Shown here piece after piece: positions 7,361 through 15,361 of a stretch of DNA of 64,000 bases. Position numbers and translations under genes: made by a program. The first letter of the stretch is position 1. Each line of letters opens with the position of its first letter. The stretch comes from UBA8514 sp034933685 (GTDB lineage Bacteria > Bacillota > Clostridia > Lachnospirales > Anaerotignaceae), in NCBI GenBank assembly GCA_034933685.1, contig JAYFNB010000017.1:364045-428044 (forward strand). The letters are read 5' to 3'. The notes under the pieces were generated by a model, which saw only the letters and a program-made list of their open reading frames with translations, did no database searches and was not told the origin of the DNA.

Positions 7361-9691
7361 ATGAAAAAAATAATAGCGGTCGTATTGTCGGCGGTGATTG
7401 CGGCTAGTTCTGCAACAATCAGCATGGCAGAAATAACATTTTCGGATATTAATAATGTGCCATGGGATGGTGCAAAAAACTATGTAACAAAGGTTGCTGA
7501 GTTGGGACTTATGGTAGGAGAGGAAAATGGAGATGGTACAAGTCTATTTAGACCTAAGGATAAGGTTACATACTGTGAAACGGTTCAGCTTGCTTACAAT
7601 ATACTTAAAAATGAGGGAAAGACAGAATCGTCGCAGGCAACTACAGCTAAGTGGAAAAGTGTAATGAGCGGTTACAAGATACCAGAATGGGCACACGAAG
7701 CTGTAAGCTATGCATTAGAAAAACAAATGATTTCTGTTACAGATTTAGCAGGGTTTATGACTACTAATGGAGCAAATAACAATGCAACACGTGAGGATGT
7801 TGCTGTTATTTTTGGTAGGGCATTAAGTTCAGAATATGAAATCAAGGATAACCCAGTGCTTACATTTGCAGACAAAGATAAGATTTTTTCTTCATCGGCA
7901 CCATATGTAAATCTTTTATCAGAGCTGAATATTCTTGTTGGGGATGATGATGAAAATTTTAACCCTAAAAGTCTTATAAACAGGGCTGAAATGGCAGTTG
8001 TTACCACAAAAACATATTCTGTTGTTTCGGGTGAAAAAGTGAATACAGATGGCTCAAGTGCAACAGGAACAATTATTACGGTTTTGGATAATGATGGAGT
8101 AAGAACAATTACAATGACACTTAGCGATGGAACAAAGCTTGTGCTTAATGGGGACAAATCAACGCCAACAACTTATAATGGCAAAGAGGTAAGCTTTACG
8201 GGGCTTACTGCAGGCGACAATGTAACGGTAGATTACATAAATGATACAATAACAAACGTAGTGGTTAATTTTGATTTTATTAATGAATCAAGTGATTCTG
8301 TTACAGGTACAATAAACTATATGACAAGTGAAAAAATCACTGTTAACCTTGAAAAAGGCGGAACAGCAATTTATCCCCTTGCCACAAATGTATCAATTTC
8401 ACTTAATGATGGAACGGCGACTATTAGCAGAATTACAAAGATGATTGACAATGGTGTTACTGTTGACGTAGTTATAAAACTTTCTAACGGGACAGTGACC
8501 GCGGTTTCTGCCTCAGGGCTCGAGAACACAGTACAGGGAACAATAACGAAAATTTCTTCAAAGGATATTACAATTAAACGAACAGGAGGAACTGCGAAAA
8601 TTTATAGTATTGCAGACTCTGTAACAGTGAAATATGAAGGCGAAACCTCCAGAATAAACAAGATTATTGATGTTTTTGATGACTCTACGGAACTATATAT
8701 TACAGCTACATTGGATGATGACAATGACATAAAAAAGATGGTTATTAAAGTCTCTCAGCTTGGCGGAAGTGTCACTGGATATTTGAAAAAAGTTACAGAT
8801 GAGAAAATTGTAGTTGCAATTTCAGACACGGAAACAAAAACATATTCTATTGCTGAGGACCCTAAAGTAACCTATGAAGATGAAGATATAACCTATAGTA
8901 AACTTGTAGACAAATTTGAGGATGGTAATACATTTACAGCCACTGTTTACCTTAACAGCAACAAAAAGGTTTCAAAAATTGAGGCAAAAATTGAGGACAA
9001 TGATACTGGCGTTATAACAAACCTTACAGATACATATATTACAATTTTTACAAGTGCAGGGGTTAGCAGAAGATGTCTTTTGGATAAGGACGTAGTTATA
9101 AAATTTAACGGTGGAACAACAGAAAGCATATCCTACCTTAAGTCTATTTATGAAACTGGTAAAACAGGAGTAACACTTACTTTTAACAAAAAAGATGAGG
9201 TTGTTAAGATTCTGGTTGATCTTGACCAAGATAGCTATGACAGAATAAGTGGCGAGATTGTCAAAATGGGTAGCGACAGCATTAAGATTGGAACAAAGAC
9301 TGTTTATTCTTCAAGCAAAACGGTTGTAAAAATTGATGATAATGAGTCAACGTGGGCATTGCTTTATAAGGGATGGCAAAGCGGAGAAACATATGATGCA
9401 ACAGTTATCTTTGCTGATAACATTGTAAAAAATATAAATGCAGAGCTTACAGGCGCATCCGGAAAGGTATATTCACTGAAATATGGTGAGATTAAACTAA
9501 ATACGGATGCAGGAACAAGGACTTATGCAATTGCAGATGATGAAGATTTAAATATACGCATTGATGATACAAAAACTTCCTATGATTTTAATGATTTTTA
9601 TTCCTTATGGTATGTAAGTAAAAATGACTATTCGGTTATACTTACAATTGAGGAAGGCCAGGTTGTTAGAATTAATGCCACAACGTTGTAA
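7361..9691 (+). CDS. SLH-domain surface protein with C-terminal repeat array
   Basis: A 776-aa secreted protein. A signal peptide (MKKIIAVVLSAVIAAS..MA) is followed by three S-layer homology domains: FSDINNVPWDGAKNY at about 27-80, WAHEAVSYALEKQMI at about 108-150, and LTFADKDKIFSSSAPYVNLL at about 165-220. These would bind secondary cell-wall polymer. The remaining 550 residues are a tandem array of about seven beta-rich units of 70-80 residues with a recurring pattern (G.I..hss..ItI....y.h.......I..h.......V.h.....V..I), very rich in Thr, Asp and Lys. No enzymatic motif is visible. An AGGAGGG site precedes the ATG and a terminator follows, so it is monocistronic. Confidence 0.9.
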   Translation: MKKIIAVVLSAVIAASSATISMAEITFSDINNVPWDGAKNYVTKVAELGLMVGEENGDGTSLFRPKDKVTYCETVQLAYNILKNEGKTESSQATTAKWKSVMSGYKIPEWAHEAVSYALEKQMISVTDLAGFMTTNGANNNATREDVAVIFGRALSSEYEIKDNPVLTFADKDKIFSSSAPYVNLLSELNILVGDDDENFNPKSLINRAEMAVVTTKTYSVVSGEKVNTDGSSATGTIITVLDNDGVRTITMTLSDGTKLVLNGDKSTPTTYNGKEVSFTGLTAGDNVTVDYINDTITNVVVNFDFINESSDSVTGTINYMTSEKITVNLEKGGTAIYPLATNVSISLNDGTATISRITKMIDNGVTVDVVIKLSNGTVTAVSASGLENTVQGTITKISSKDITIKRTGGTAKIYSIADSVTVKYEGETSRINKIIDVFDDSTELYITATLDDDNDIKKMVIKVSQLGGSVTGYLKKVTDEKIVVAISDTETKTYSIAEDPKVTYEDEDITYSKLVDKFEDGNTFTATVYLNSNKKVSKIEAKIEDNDTGVITNLTDTYITIFTSAGVSRRCLLDKDVVIKFNGGTTESISYLKSIYETGKTGVTLTFNKKDEVVKILVDLDQDSYDRISGEIVKMGSDSIKIGTKTVYSSSKTVVKIDDNESTWALLYKGWQSGETYDATVIFADNIVKNINAELTGASGKVYSLKYGEIKLNTDAGTRTYAIADDEDLNIRIDDTKTSYDFNDFYSLWYVSKNDYSVILTIEEGQVVRINATTL

Positions 9692-9702
9692 AGTTAAAAA
9701 TT

Positions 9703-9727
9703 GGCGGGCTTTTTAGCCCGCTGATTT
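9703..9727 (+). terminator. terminator after the SLH gene
   Basis: GCGGGCT and AGCCCGC form a tight stem with a TTTT loop, then GATTTAAATTT. Confidence 0.75.
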
Positions 9728-9807
9728 AAATTTATGTTGATAAAAGAACATAAAAAAATTATAATGAATAAGATACAGAAATTTGAATAAGAGAGGTATT
9801 TAATTTA

Positions 9808-10680
9808 ATGAGATATGAAGGTGTTGTGTACAGACCTCCAAGTGAGGCGGGCAGTTTGATTATTCAGCTTACAATTGGGTGTGCAAGAAATACATGCACA
9901 TTCTGTGCTATGTTTAAAGATAAAAAATTCAGAATACGTAAGCTTGAAGATGTTATTGAAGACCTTGTTATGGCAAGAAAATACTATAGTCGTATTGCGG
10001 TAAAAAGGATTTTTTTGGCTGACGGAGATGCGCTTATCGTAAAAACAAAAGATTTATTGTATATTCTTGAAAAAATAAGAGAAATATTTCCAGAGGTTGA
10101 AAGGATTTCAGCTTATGGTACGCCAGCAGACGTTAACTTAAAAAGTGATGAAGAACTTGCGATGCTTAAATCTGCTGGGTTAGATATGATTTATATGGGC
10201 GCTGAAAGCGGCGACGATACAGTGCTTAAAGATGTTAAAAAGGGTGTTACATCTTCAGAAATTATTGAAGCAGGAATTAAGCTTAAAAGAGCAAAAATGG
10301 TTGTTTCTATTACACTTATTTCAGGCCTTGGTGGCAAGAAAAGAGTAAAGGAGCATGCAATAAATTCAGCAAAGGTTATAAGTGCAATAAAGCCGGAATA
10401 TGTTGGATTTTTAACCCTTATGGTAGAACCAGGCACAGAGCTTTATACTCAGCACAGAGCAGGTGAATTTGAACTTTTGGGCCCTTATGAAATTTTGCAG
10501 GAAATGCGGTTATTTATAGAAAATGTAGATGCTGAAGGTACTGTCTTCAGGTCTAACCATGCATCCAACTACATTTCACTTAAGGGAACGTTTAACAGAG
10601 ATAATGCATTTATGCTTAAACAAATTGAGCAGGCAGAAAAAGATGGAATATTTAAGCCAGAAATGTATAGAGGTATTTAG
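9808..10680 (+). CDS. radical SAM protein
   Basis: A 290-aa radical SAM enzyme. The [4Fe-4S] ligands are in GCARNTCTFCAMF, a CX4CX2C arrangement near residues 28-36. The SAM-binding stretches IFLADGDALI and MIYMGAESGDDTVL follow, then a VSITLISGLGG strand. The protein is short, with no B12 domain and no clear C-terminal substrate domain. The substrate is unknown; the CX4CX2C motif with a following MFKD is shared with a group of small Clostridial radical SAM proteins. The start is preceded by GAGAGG. The next gene starts 16 bp after the stop, so the two are probably cotranscribed. Confidence 0.88.
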   Translation: MRYEGVVYRPPSEAGSLIIQLTIGCARNTCTFCAMFKDKKFRIRKLEDVIEDLVMARKYYSRIAVKRIFLADGDALIVKTKDLLYILEKIREIFPEVERISAYGTPADVNLKSDEELAMLKSAGLDMIYMGAESGDDTVLKDVKKGVTSSEIIEAGIKLKRAKMVVSITLISGLGGKKRVKEHAINSAKVISAIKPEYVGFLTLMVEPGTELYTQHRAGEFELLGPYEILQEMRLFIENVDAEGTVFRSNHASNYISLKGTFNRDNAFMLKQIEQAEKDGIFKPEMYRGI

Positions 10681-10695
10681 GTACAGGGGGAAAAC

Positions 10696-11538
10696 ATGGC
10701 AGTAATAGGCAGTGTTTCGATGGTTGTAATTTTTTTGAGCCTTTTGGCCATGATAATAACGGGCAGGAAACAATGGCTTATAATTTGGCTTTGGTGCATA
10801 CCTATTATTGGGATGGCATATTTTGCACCGAGTGACTTGCAAATAAATGGACTTATTGTTGTAGTAAGTGCGGCTATGATAATAATTACAGCATATTCCC
10901 TTTGGGGAATAAAAGCGTGGTATGTATTTGGACGTAAAAAAAAATATGTTTTTAGTGCTGTTTTATTTGCAATAAACTATGCAGTTATTGAATACTATTT
11001 TTACCAGTGCGTAACACTTGGATATATTAAATATTTAAATATAAGCACCGACATACCATTTATAGCGGCAATAACAGTGGTTTTAAGTATTTATGTTGCG
11101 TTAGTTATGAACAAGGTTATTGTTACTGCAATAGATAAATACTTTTCAAAAAAGGAAACTTTTGTGCTTATACAGTGCCATCCTGTTGGAAAAGGCAGGT
11201 TTAGCGAAACAGGGTTGAATAGAAAATATACCATAAAAGGTGTGCAAAACGGGAAACACTATGTGTTTAACATGACGCGCAAGGCTTTCTTTATGCTTAA
11301 ATCGGAGAAATCCCTTGTTATGGAAGCACACCTAGGAATTTTTGGTGGGGTATACGTAACAGGAAACTTATATAAGGACGATGATAGGCGAAAAAAACGC
11401 ATTAACAGAATTTTGATAAGACAATGTGCATTTGCGGTTCTTACAGTTGCTGTATTAATACTTTTTATTGTAAGAATTAAGTTTGGATTGGGTTTTGAGG
11501 CAATTTTTGCGGAAACACAGAAGTATTTGTTTAAATAA
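10696..11538 (+). CDS. unrecognised membrane protein
   Basis: A 280-aa protein I do not recognise. Four or five hydrophobic helices occupy residues 1-150 (GSVSMVVIFLSLLAMII, LIIWLWCIPIIGMAYF, LIVVVSAAMIIITAY, FSAVLFAINYAVIEYYF, IAAITVVLSIYVALVM). A soluble basic region of about 80 residues follows, containing KYTIKGVQNGKHYVFNMTRKAFFML, and then a last helix (FAVLTVAVLILFIV) near 245. Neighbouring AAAKK-type clusters suggest inside loops. It is cotranscribed with the radical SAM gene, with a GGGGG site before the ATG. No function is proposed. Confidence 0.7.
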   Translation: MAVIGSVSMVVIFLSLLAMIITGRKQWLIIWLWCIPIIGMAYFAPSDLQINGLIVVVSAAMIIITAYSLWGIKAWYVFGRKKKYVFSAVLFAINYAVIEYYFYQCVTLGYIKYLNISTDIPFIAAITVVLSIYVALVMNKVIVTAIDKYFSKKETFVLIQCHPVGKGRFSETGLNRKYTIKGVQNGKHYVFNMTRKAFFMLKSEKSLVMEAHLGIFGGVYVTGNLYKDDDRRKKRINRILIRQCAFAVLTVAVLILFIVRIKFGLGFEAIFAETQKYLFK

Positions 11539-11663
11539 AAAGATTTAAACCAAATTTCAAAAAAATTTGCATAAAAATAAAAAAGTTTTAGATAATAGCA
11601 GACGAATAGGCTTTTAATACGTTTACTTTATTTGAAAAATAAAATCTTTAAGGAGGTAATAGT

Positions 11664-12128
11664 ATGAAGGAAGAAAGAATGGCTATTTTATCCATGGTTG
11701 AAAAAGGTATTATTAGTGTGGACGATGCTGAAAGACTTTTTGCCGCTATTGACAGGAAAGATAACCTTGATGTAGGTGAAAAGGTAAGTAAACTTCTATC
11801 TAAGGCTGGTGACGGTTTAAGTTCTTTAGCAAAGACCGTTAGTGAAAAAACTGATAAAATTGTTGAAGAGAGTAAACCTGTTATGAAAAAAGCAGGTGAT
11901 GCAATAGACAAGGCAGTTGAAGATGCAAAACCTATTATGAAAAAGGCGGCTGATACTGTTGCTGAAAAAGCAGAAGAAATAAGAAACGTATATGAAGCAA
12001 AAAAACAGGCTGACGACGATGATTGCTTTGAAGATGACGAAGAAGATACCCAAACCAAAGATGATGACTTTGTAGAGGACGTAGTAATTATTCCATCAGC
12101 GGAAGAAGAAAAGAAAGACGAGATGTAA
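11664..12128 (+). CDS. SHOCT-like N-terminus with amphipathic helical repeats
   Basis: A 154-aa protein. Residues 1-32 (MKEERMAILSMVEKGIISVD onward) match the short helical element that opens YvlB/LiaX-like and SHOCT-like proteins. Residues 35-115 form a long amphipathic helix of roughly 11-residue periodicity (SKLLSKAGDGLSSL, KPVMKKAGDAIDKAVEDA, KPIMKKAADTVAEKAEEI) like apolipoprotein or LEA-type lipid-binding helices. The C-terminus is highly acidic (DDDDCFEDDEED). There is no membrane segment or signal peptide. It may bind membrane or envelope partners; that is inference. An AAGGAGG site precedes the start and a terminator follows. Confidence 0.75.
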   Translation: MKEERMAILSMVEKGIISVDDAERLFAAIDRKDNLDVGEKVSKLLSKAGDGLSSLAKTVSEKTDKIVEESKPVMKKAGDAIDKAVEDAKPIMKKAADTVAEKAEEIRNVYEAKKQADDDDCFEDDEEDTQTKDDDFVEDVVIIPSAEEEKKDEM

Positions 12129-12133
12129 TGTTC

Positions 12134-12178
12134 AAGGTGACAGGGGAAAGTTTTCACTGTCACCTTAAATTATTTTTT
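12134..12178 (+). terminator. terminator after the SHOCT-like gene
   Basis: AAGGTGACAG pairs perfectly with CTGTCACCTT around a 13-nt loop, followed by an A/T-rich stretch with six T. Confidence 0.85.
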
Positions 12179-12246
12179 ATTTTTATGCACAGATTGATTT
12201 TTTTGTGGTATTATATGAGTCAAATATAAAATAGGGAGTAATTTAA

Positions 12247-12807
12247 ATGTCAGAAGAATATAAAGCAGAAGAGAAAAAAGAAGAAAAGACAAGCGCAAAA
12301 ACTGAAGTTATCAGCTGGATTAAAACCATTGCCTTTGCCTTGGTGTTGGCTTTTTTAATAAATAATTTTATTATTGTAAATGCAACTGTACCAACAGGGT
12401 CTATGGAAAACACAATAATGCCTAAAGACAGAATAATTGCACTTAGGCTTACCTACTATTTTGATAGTCCAAAACGAGGAGATATAGTAGTGTTTAAGTA
12501 TCCTGACGATGAAGAAATATTGTACGTTAAGCGTGTGATAGGTTTACCAGGAGATACAGTTGAGGTTGTAGATGGCAGGGTGTACATAAATGGAGCGGAT
12601 ACACCTCTTGACGATGAATATATAAAGGAAACAGCTTATGGCAACTATGGCCCTTATGAAGTTCCGGAAGGGTGTTATTTTATGATGGGCGACAATAGAA
12701 ATGAATCGTTGGACTCAAGATTTTGGGTAAACAAGTTTGTTCAAAAAGAAAAAATATTAGGAAAAGTATTTTTAAAATACTATCCAGGCGTTGAACGGTT
12801 AAAGTAA
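12247..12807 (+). CDS. lepB: signal peptidase I
   Basis: Cleaves signal peptides from secreted proteins outside the membrane. The 186-aa protein has a charged N-terminal tail, one transmembrane helix (TIAFALVLAFLINNFIIV, about 27-44), the catalytic Ser52 in PTGSMENT and the general-base Lys95 in YVKRVIGLPGD. The C-terminal box GDNRNESLDSRFW is also present. The layout is that of the Gram-positive SipS-type enzyme. A GGGAG site precedes the ATG, and the gene stands alone. Confidence 0.96.
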   Translation: MSEEYKAEEKKEEKTSAKTEVISWIKTIAFALVLAFLINNFIIVNATVPTGSMENTIMPKDRIIALRLTYYFDSPKRGDIVVFKYPDDEEILYVKRVIGLPGDTVEVVDGRVYINGADTPLDDEYIKETAYGNYGPYEVPEGCYFMMGDNRNESLDSRFWVNKFVQKEKILGKVFLKYYPGVERLK

Positions 12808-12814
12808 ATATAAA

Positions 12815-12845
12815 AAACCCTCCATTATATTAAGGATGGTTTATT
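12815..12845. terminator. weak stem-loop after lepB
   Basis: AACCCTCC pairs imperfectly with GGATGGTT, followed by a short T-run. Confidence 0.5.
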
Positions 12846-12862
12846 TTTAATGAAAATTGAAG

Positions 12863-13069
12863 TTATTTCATTGCAAGGTATGCGTTTATATCTGCAACAA
12901 GTTTTTCTACATCCATACCGTGAACCATACCAGCCTCTGCAAGGGTTTCGCCTGCTGATGATGGACAGCCTACACAGTGCATACCAGATTGCATTAAGAT
13001 AGCGGCAATACCTCTATCCTGCATTAAAATTTCGCCTATTTTTGATTCCTTAGTAACTTGAAATGCCAT
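12863..13069 (-). CDS. DUF1858 domain protein
   Basis: A 68-aa cytoplasmic protein of the DUF1858 family, with a conserved CVGC pair near residue 33-36 (MHCVGCPSSAGETLAEA) in a small helical fold. Family members usually sit alone or fused to hybrid-cluster or redox proteins, and a disulfide or Fe-S role is often suggested. The start is set at the ATG preceded by AGGAGG. An upstream in-frame ATG would add 11 residues but has no ribosome site. It is transcribed away from the following cyclase gene. Confidence 0.88.
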   Translation of the reverse strand: MAFQVTKESKIGEILMQDRGIAAILMQSGMHCVGCPSSAGETLAEAGMVHGMDVEKLVADINAYLAMK

Positions 13070-13172
13070 TGATATTCCTCCTAAATAAAGTGTATTAAGC
13101 ACAGCATGACATAAATTTGACAGCTTTCGCTTGGTACTTAGTATACCACGTTTTTGAAAAAAGGTGAAGATT

Positions 13173-13760
13173 ATGTTTATAGATATAACAAAAAATATAA
13201 ACAGGCAAACAAAGGTTTATGATGAAGACCCAAAATATTTTGCAAACAATGTATTCTCCATTAGTAACGGGGATCAGTTTAATGTAAGCAAAATAGAAAT
13301 GGGTAGTCATTTTGGTACACATATTGATGCGCCAAAACACTTTTTTAATGAAGGTGCAGATGTATCTCAGCTGGATATAGATTTAATTTGCGGCAAGTGC
13401 CTTGTGGTTAGTGCAAAACAGCCTATAGACGAGGCTTTTTTAAAAAACTTGCAACTTGAACCTAAAAACAGAATTTTATTTAAAACAGAAGGCAAATTTG
13501 GCATAACAAAGGATGGTGCAAAATATATTTCTGCCCTTGAAATAAGAGTTGTTGGTACTGATTCAATGGATATAGAAGATAGCGGCAACGAAGATTTTTG
13601 CTGCCATAAAATATTACTTGGGCATGGAATACCCATCATTGAGGGACTTGAACTTTTCAATGTGAAGGATGGAGAATATCGCCTTATTTGTCTTCCACTT
13701 AAAATGGATGGGCTGGACGGCGTGACTGTAAGAGCGGTTCTTGAGGAGGTAAATAAATGA
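13173..13760 (+). CDS. cyclase / kynurenine formamidase family protein
   Basis: A 195-aa metal-dependent hydrolase of the PF04199 family. The metal-binding motif is plain: MGSHFGTHIDAPKHFF (HxTHxDxPxHF) near residue 50, and a later GTDSMDIED loop. These enzymes hydrolyse or cyclise amides such as N-formylkynurenine, but the substrate here is unknown and no tryptophan-catabolism gene is nearby. AAGGTG positions best for the ATG at 13173; a GTG nine bases earlier is less likely. The stop overlaps the next ATG by 4 bp, so the two are translationally coupled. Confidence 0.86.
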   Translation: MFIDITKNINRQTKVYDEDPKYFANNVFSISNGDQFNVSKIEMGSHFGTHIDAPKHFFNEGADVSQLDIDLICGKCLVVSAKQPIDEAFLKNLQLEPKNRILFKTEGKFGITKDGAKYISALEIRVVGTDSMDIEDSGNEDFCCHKILLGHGIPIIEGLELFNVKDGEYRLICLPLKMDGLDGVTVRAVLEEVNK

Positions 13761-14380
13761 AACATGAATGGAAAAAGAATGAAAAGGAGATATATATACC
13801 AAAAGATGAACCAATTTTGATAAATGTGCCAAAATATAATTATTTTATGATACAGGGTAAGGGGAATCCTAATGGTGATGACTTTGCAAGCAGAATTGAA
13901 GTTTTGTACAGCCTTAGCTATTCTATAAAAATGCTTCCTAAAAAGGGTTTTATACCAGGAGGATATTTTGATTATACGGTTTATCCTCTTGAGGGAATAT
14001 GGGATGGCAGAGATGCCTTTAATGAAGCAGGAGAAATTAATAAGGAAGAGTTAAAATATACACTTATGATACGACAGCCTGAATTTGTGACAGAAGCAAT
14101 TGCAAGAATGACTGTAATTAAGCTTCTTTCCACTAAACCACATCAGCTTATTAAAGAGGTGAAGTTTGGCGCGGTGGAGGATGGCATGTGTGTGCAGCTC
14201 ATGCATACAGGCAGTTATGACAACGAAAAGTTGTCTTTGGAAAAACTGAATACTTTTGTTGAGAAAAATGGACTTAAAAGAAAAAATTTGCTCCATAGGG
14301 AGATTTATATAAATGACGCCAGAAAAACTGTTGAAGAAAAGAGAAAAACAGTTTTGAGATATATGGTAGAAAAAAATTAG
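13757..14380 (+). CDS. GyrI-like small-molecule-binding protein
   Basis: A 207-aa stand-alone GyrI-like (PF06445/SOUL-like) protein. Conserved features are the N-terminal YFMIQGKGNPNGDDF segment, YSLSYSIKM, a Trp-rich middle (YPLEGIWDG), and the C-terminal VQLMHTGSYDNEKLSLEKL and HREIYINDARKT pieces that line the ligand cavity. There is no DNA-binding domain, so it is not a full regulator; such proteins bind or hydrolyse small hydrophobic compounds. It overlaps the cyclase gene by 4 bp, with GGAGG in the end of that gene. Confidence 0.85.
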   Translation: MKHEWKKNEKEIYIPKDEPILINVPKYNYFMIQGKGNPNGDDFASRIEVLYSLSYSIKMLPKKGFIPGGYFDYTVYPLEGIWDGRDAFNEAGEINKEELKYTLMIRQPEFVTEAIARMTVIKLLSTKPHQLIKEVKFGAVEDGMCVQLMHTGSYDNEKLSLEKLNTFVEKNGLKRKNLLHREIYINDARKTVEEKRKTVLRYMVEKN

Positions 14381-14407
14381 ATTCTAACTATTTTTTGGAG
14401 GGAACAG

Positions 14408-15247
14408 ATGAAAACATTGGTTACAATTGCTGAAGTGCGTGAAAGTATTAAGGAATGGAAAAGACATGGTTTAACAGTTGGGCTTGTGCCTACAATGGGA
14501 TACCTTCATGACGGACACAAAAGTCTTATTGAAAAAGCACACGAAGAAAACGACAAGGTGGTAGTAAGTATATTTGTAAATCCAATTCAATTTGGTGTTA
14601 ATGAAGATTTAGATGCTTATCCAAGGGATTTGGAAGGTGACAGCAAACTTTGTGATGAGGCAGGAGTTGACGTTATTTTTCACCCAAAGGCATCGGAAAT
14701 GTATTTTAAAGATTTTTGCACCTATACAGACATGGAAAGCCTTACACACAATTTGTGTGGCATGAGCAGACCTACACATTTTAGGGGTGTATGCACTGTT
14801 GTAAATAAACTTTTTAACATAGTTACGCCCAACAAGGCTTATTTTGGTAAAAAGGACGCGCAACAGCTTGCCATAATTAAAAGAATGGTTAGGGACTTGA
14901 ATATTGATACAGAAATTATTGAATGTCCTATTGTGCGTGAAGATGACGGACTTGCTATAAGCTCACGAAATTCATATTTAAGTGCAGAAGAAAGAAAAGC
15001 GGCATTGGTACTTAGCAAGGCACTTGCAGAAGGCAGAAAAATTCTTGAAGGTGGAGAAAAAAATGCCACAGTAGTTGTGGATTCAATGAAGACAATTATT
15101 GAAAAAGAAATACTGGCCAGAATTGATTACGTTAAAATAGTTGATAGTGATACACTTGAAGATGTAAAAAACATTGAGAAAAAGGTTTTAGTTGCAATGG
15201 CAGTATTTGTTGGCAAAACAAGGCTTATTGACAACATTACGTTTTAA
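14408..15247 (+). CDS. panC: pantothenate synthetase
   Basis: ATP-dependent ligation of pantoate and beta-alanine to pantothenate. The 279-aa protein has the nucleotide-binding PTMGYLHDGHKSLI (HIGH-like) at about 29-42. IFVNPIQFGVNEDLDAYPR, FGKKDAQQLAIIKRMV and the KMSKS-like SSRNSYLS follow in family order. It starts 27 bp after the GyrI-like gene with a GGAGGG site, so it may be read from the same transcript as the two genes before it, and it ends at a strong terminator. Confidence 0.97.
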   Translation: MKTLVTIAEVRESIKEWKRHGLTVGLVPTMGYLHDGHKSLIEKAHEENDKVVVSIFVNPIQFGVNEDLDAYPRDLEGDSKLCDEAGVDVIFHPKASEMYFKDFCTYTDMESLTHNLCGMSRPTHFRGVCTVVNKLFNIVTPNKAYFGKKDAQQLAIIKRMVRDLNIDTEIIECPIVREDDGLAISSRNSYLSAEERKAALVLSKALAEGRKILEGGEKNATVVVDSMKTIIEKEILARIDYVKIVDSDTLEDVKNIEKKVLVAMAVFVGKTRLIDNITF

Positions 15248-15283
15248 ACTTTAGAAAGGTTTTAAACTAGTAAAAGTGACATA

Positions 15284-15327
15284 AAAAAGCGGTTTCTTCT
15301 GAAATAAATCAGATGAAACCGCTTTTA
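15284..15327. terminator. bidirectional terminator between panC and ilvD
   Basis: AAAGCGGTTTC..CTGA pairs with TCAG..GAAACCGCTTT, flanked by A- and T-runs. Confidence 0.9.
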
Positions 15328-15328
15328 A

Positions 15329-15361
15329 TTAGCAATTAATTAGCAATTAATTAGCAATCAA
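15329..15361. repeat. three tandem 11-bp repeats across the ilvD stop codon
   Basis: The unit TTAGCAATTAA occurs three times head to tail, the last copy with one mismatch. The third copy contains the ilvD TAA stop, so each unit supplies another in-frame-like stop context. Confidence 0.8.

Noticed and set aside
9808..10680. Assignment of the radical SAM protein to a specific enzyme
   Set aside because: Only the SAM core is recognisable; there is no diagnostic C-terminal domain or pathway context.
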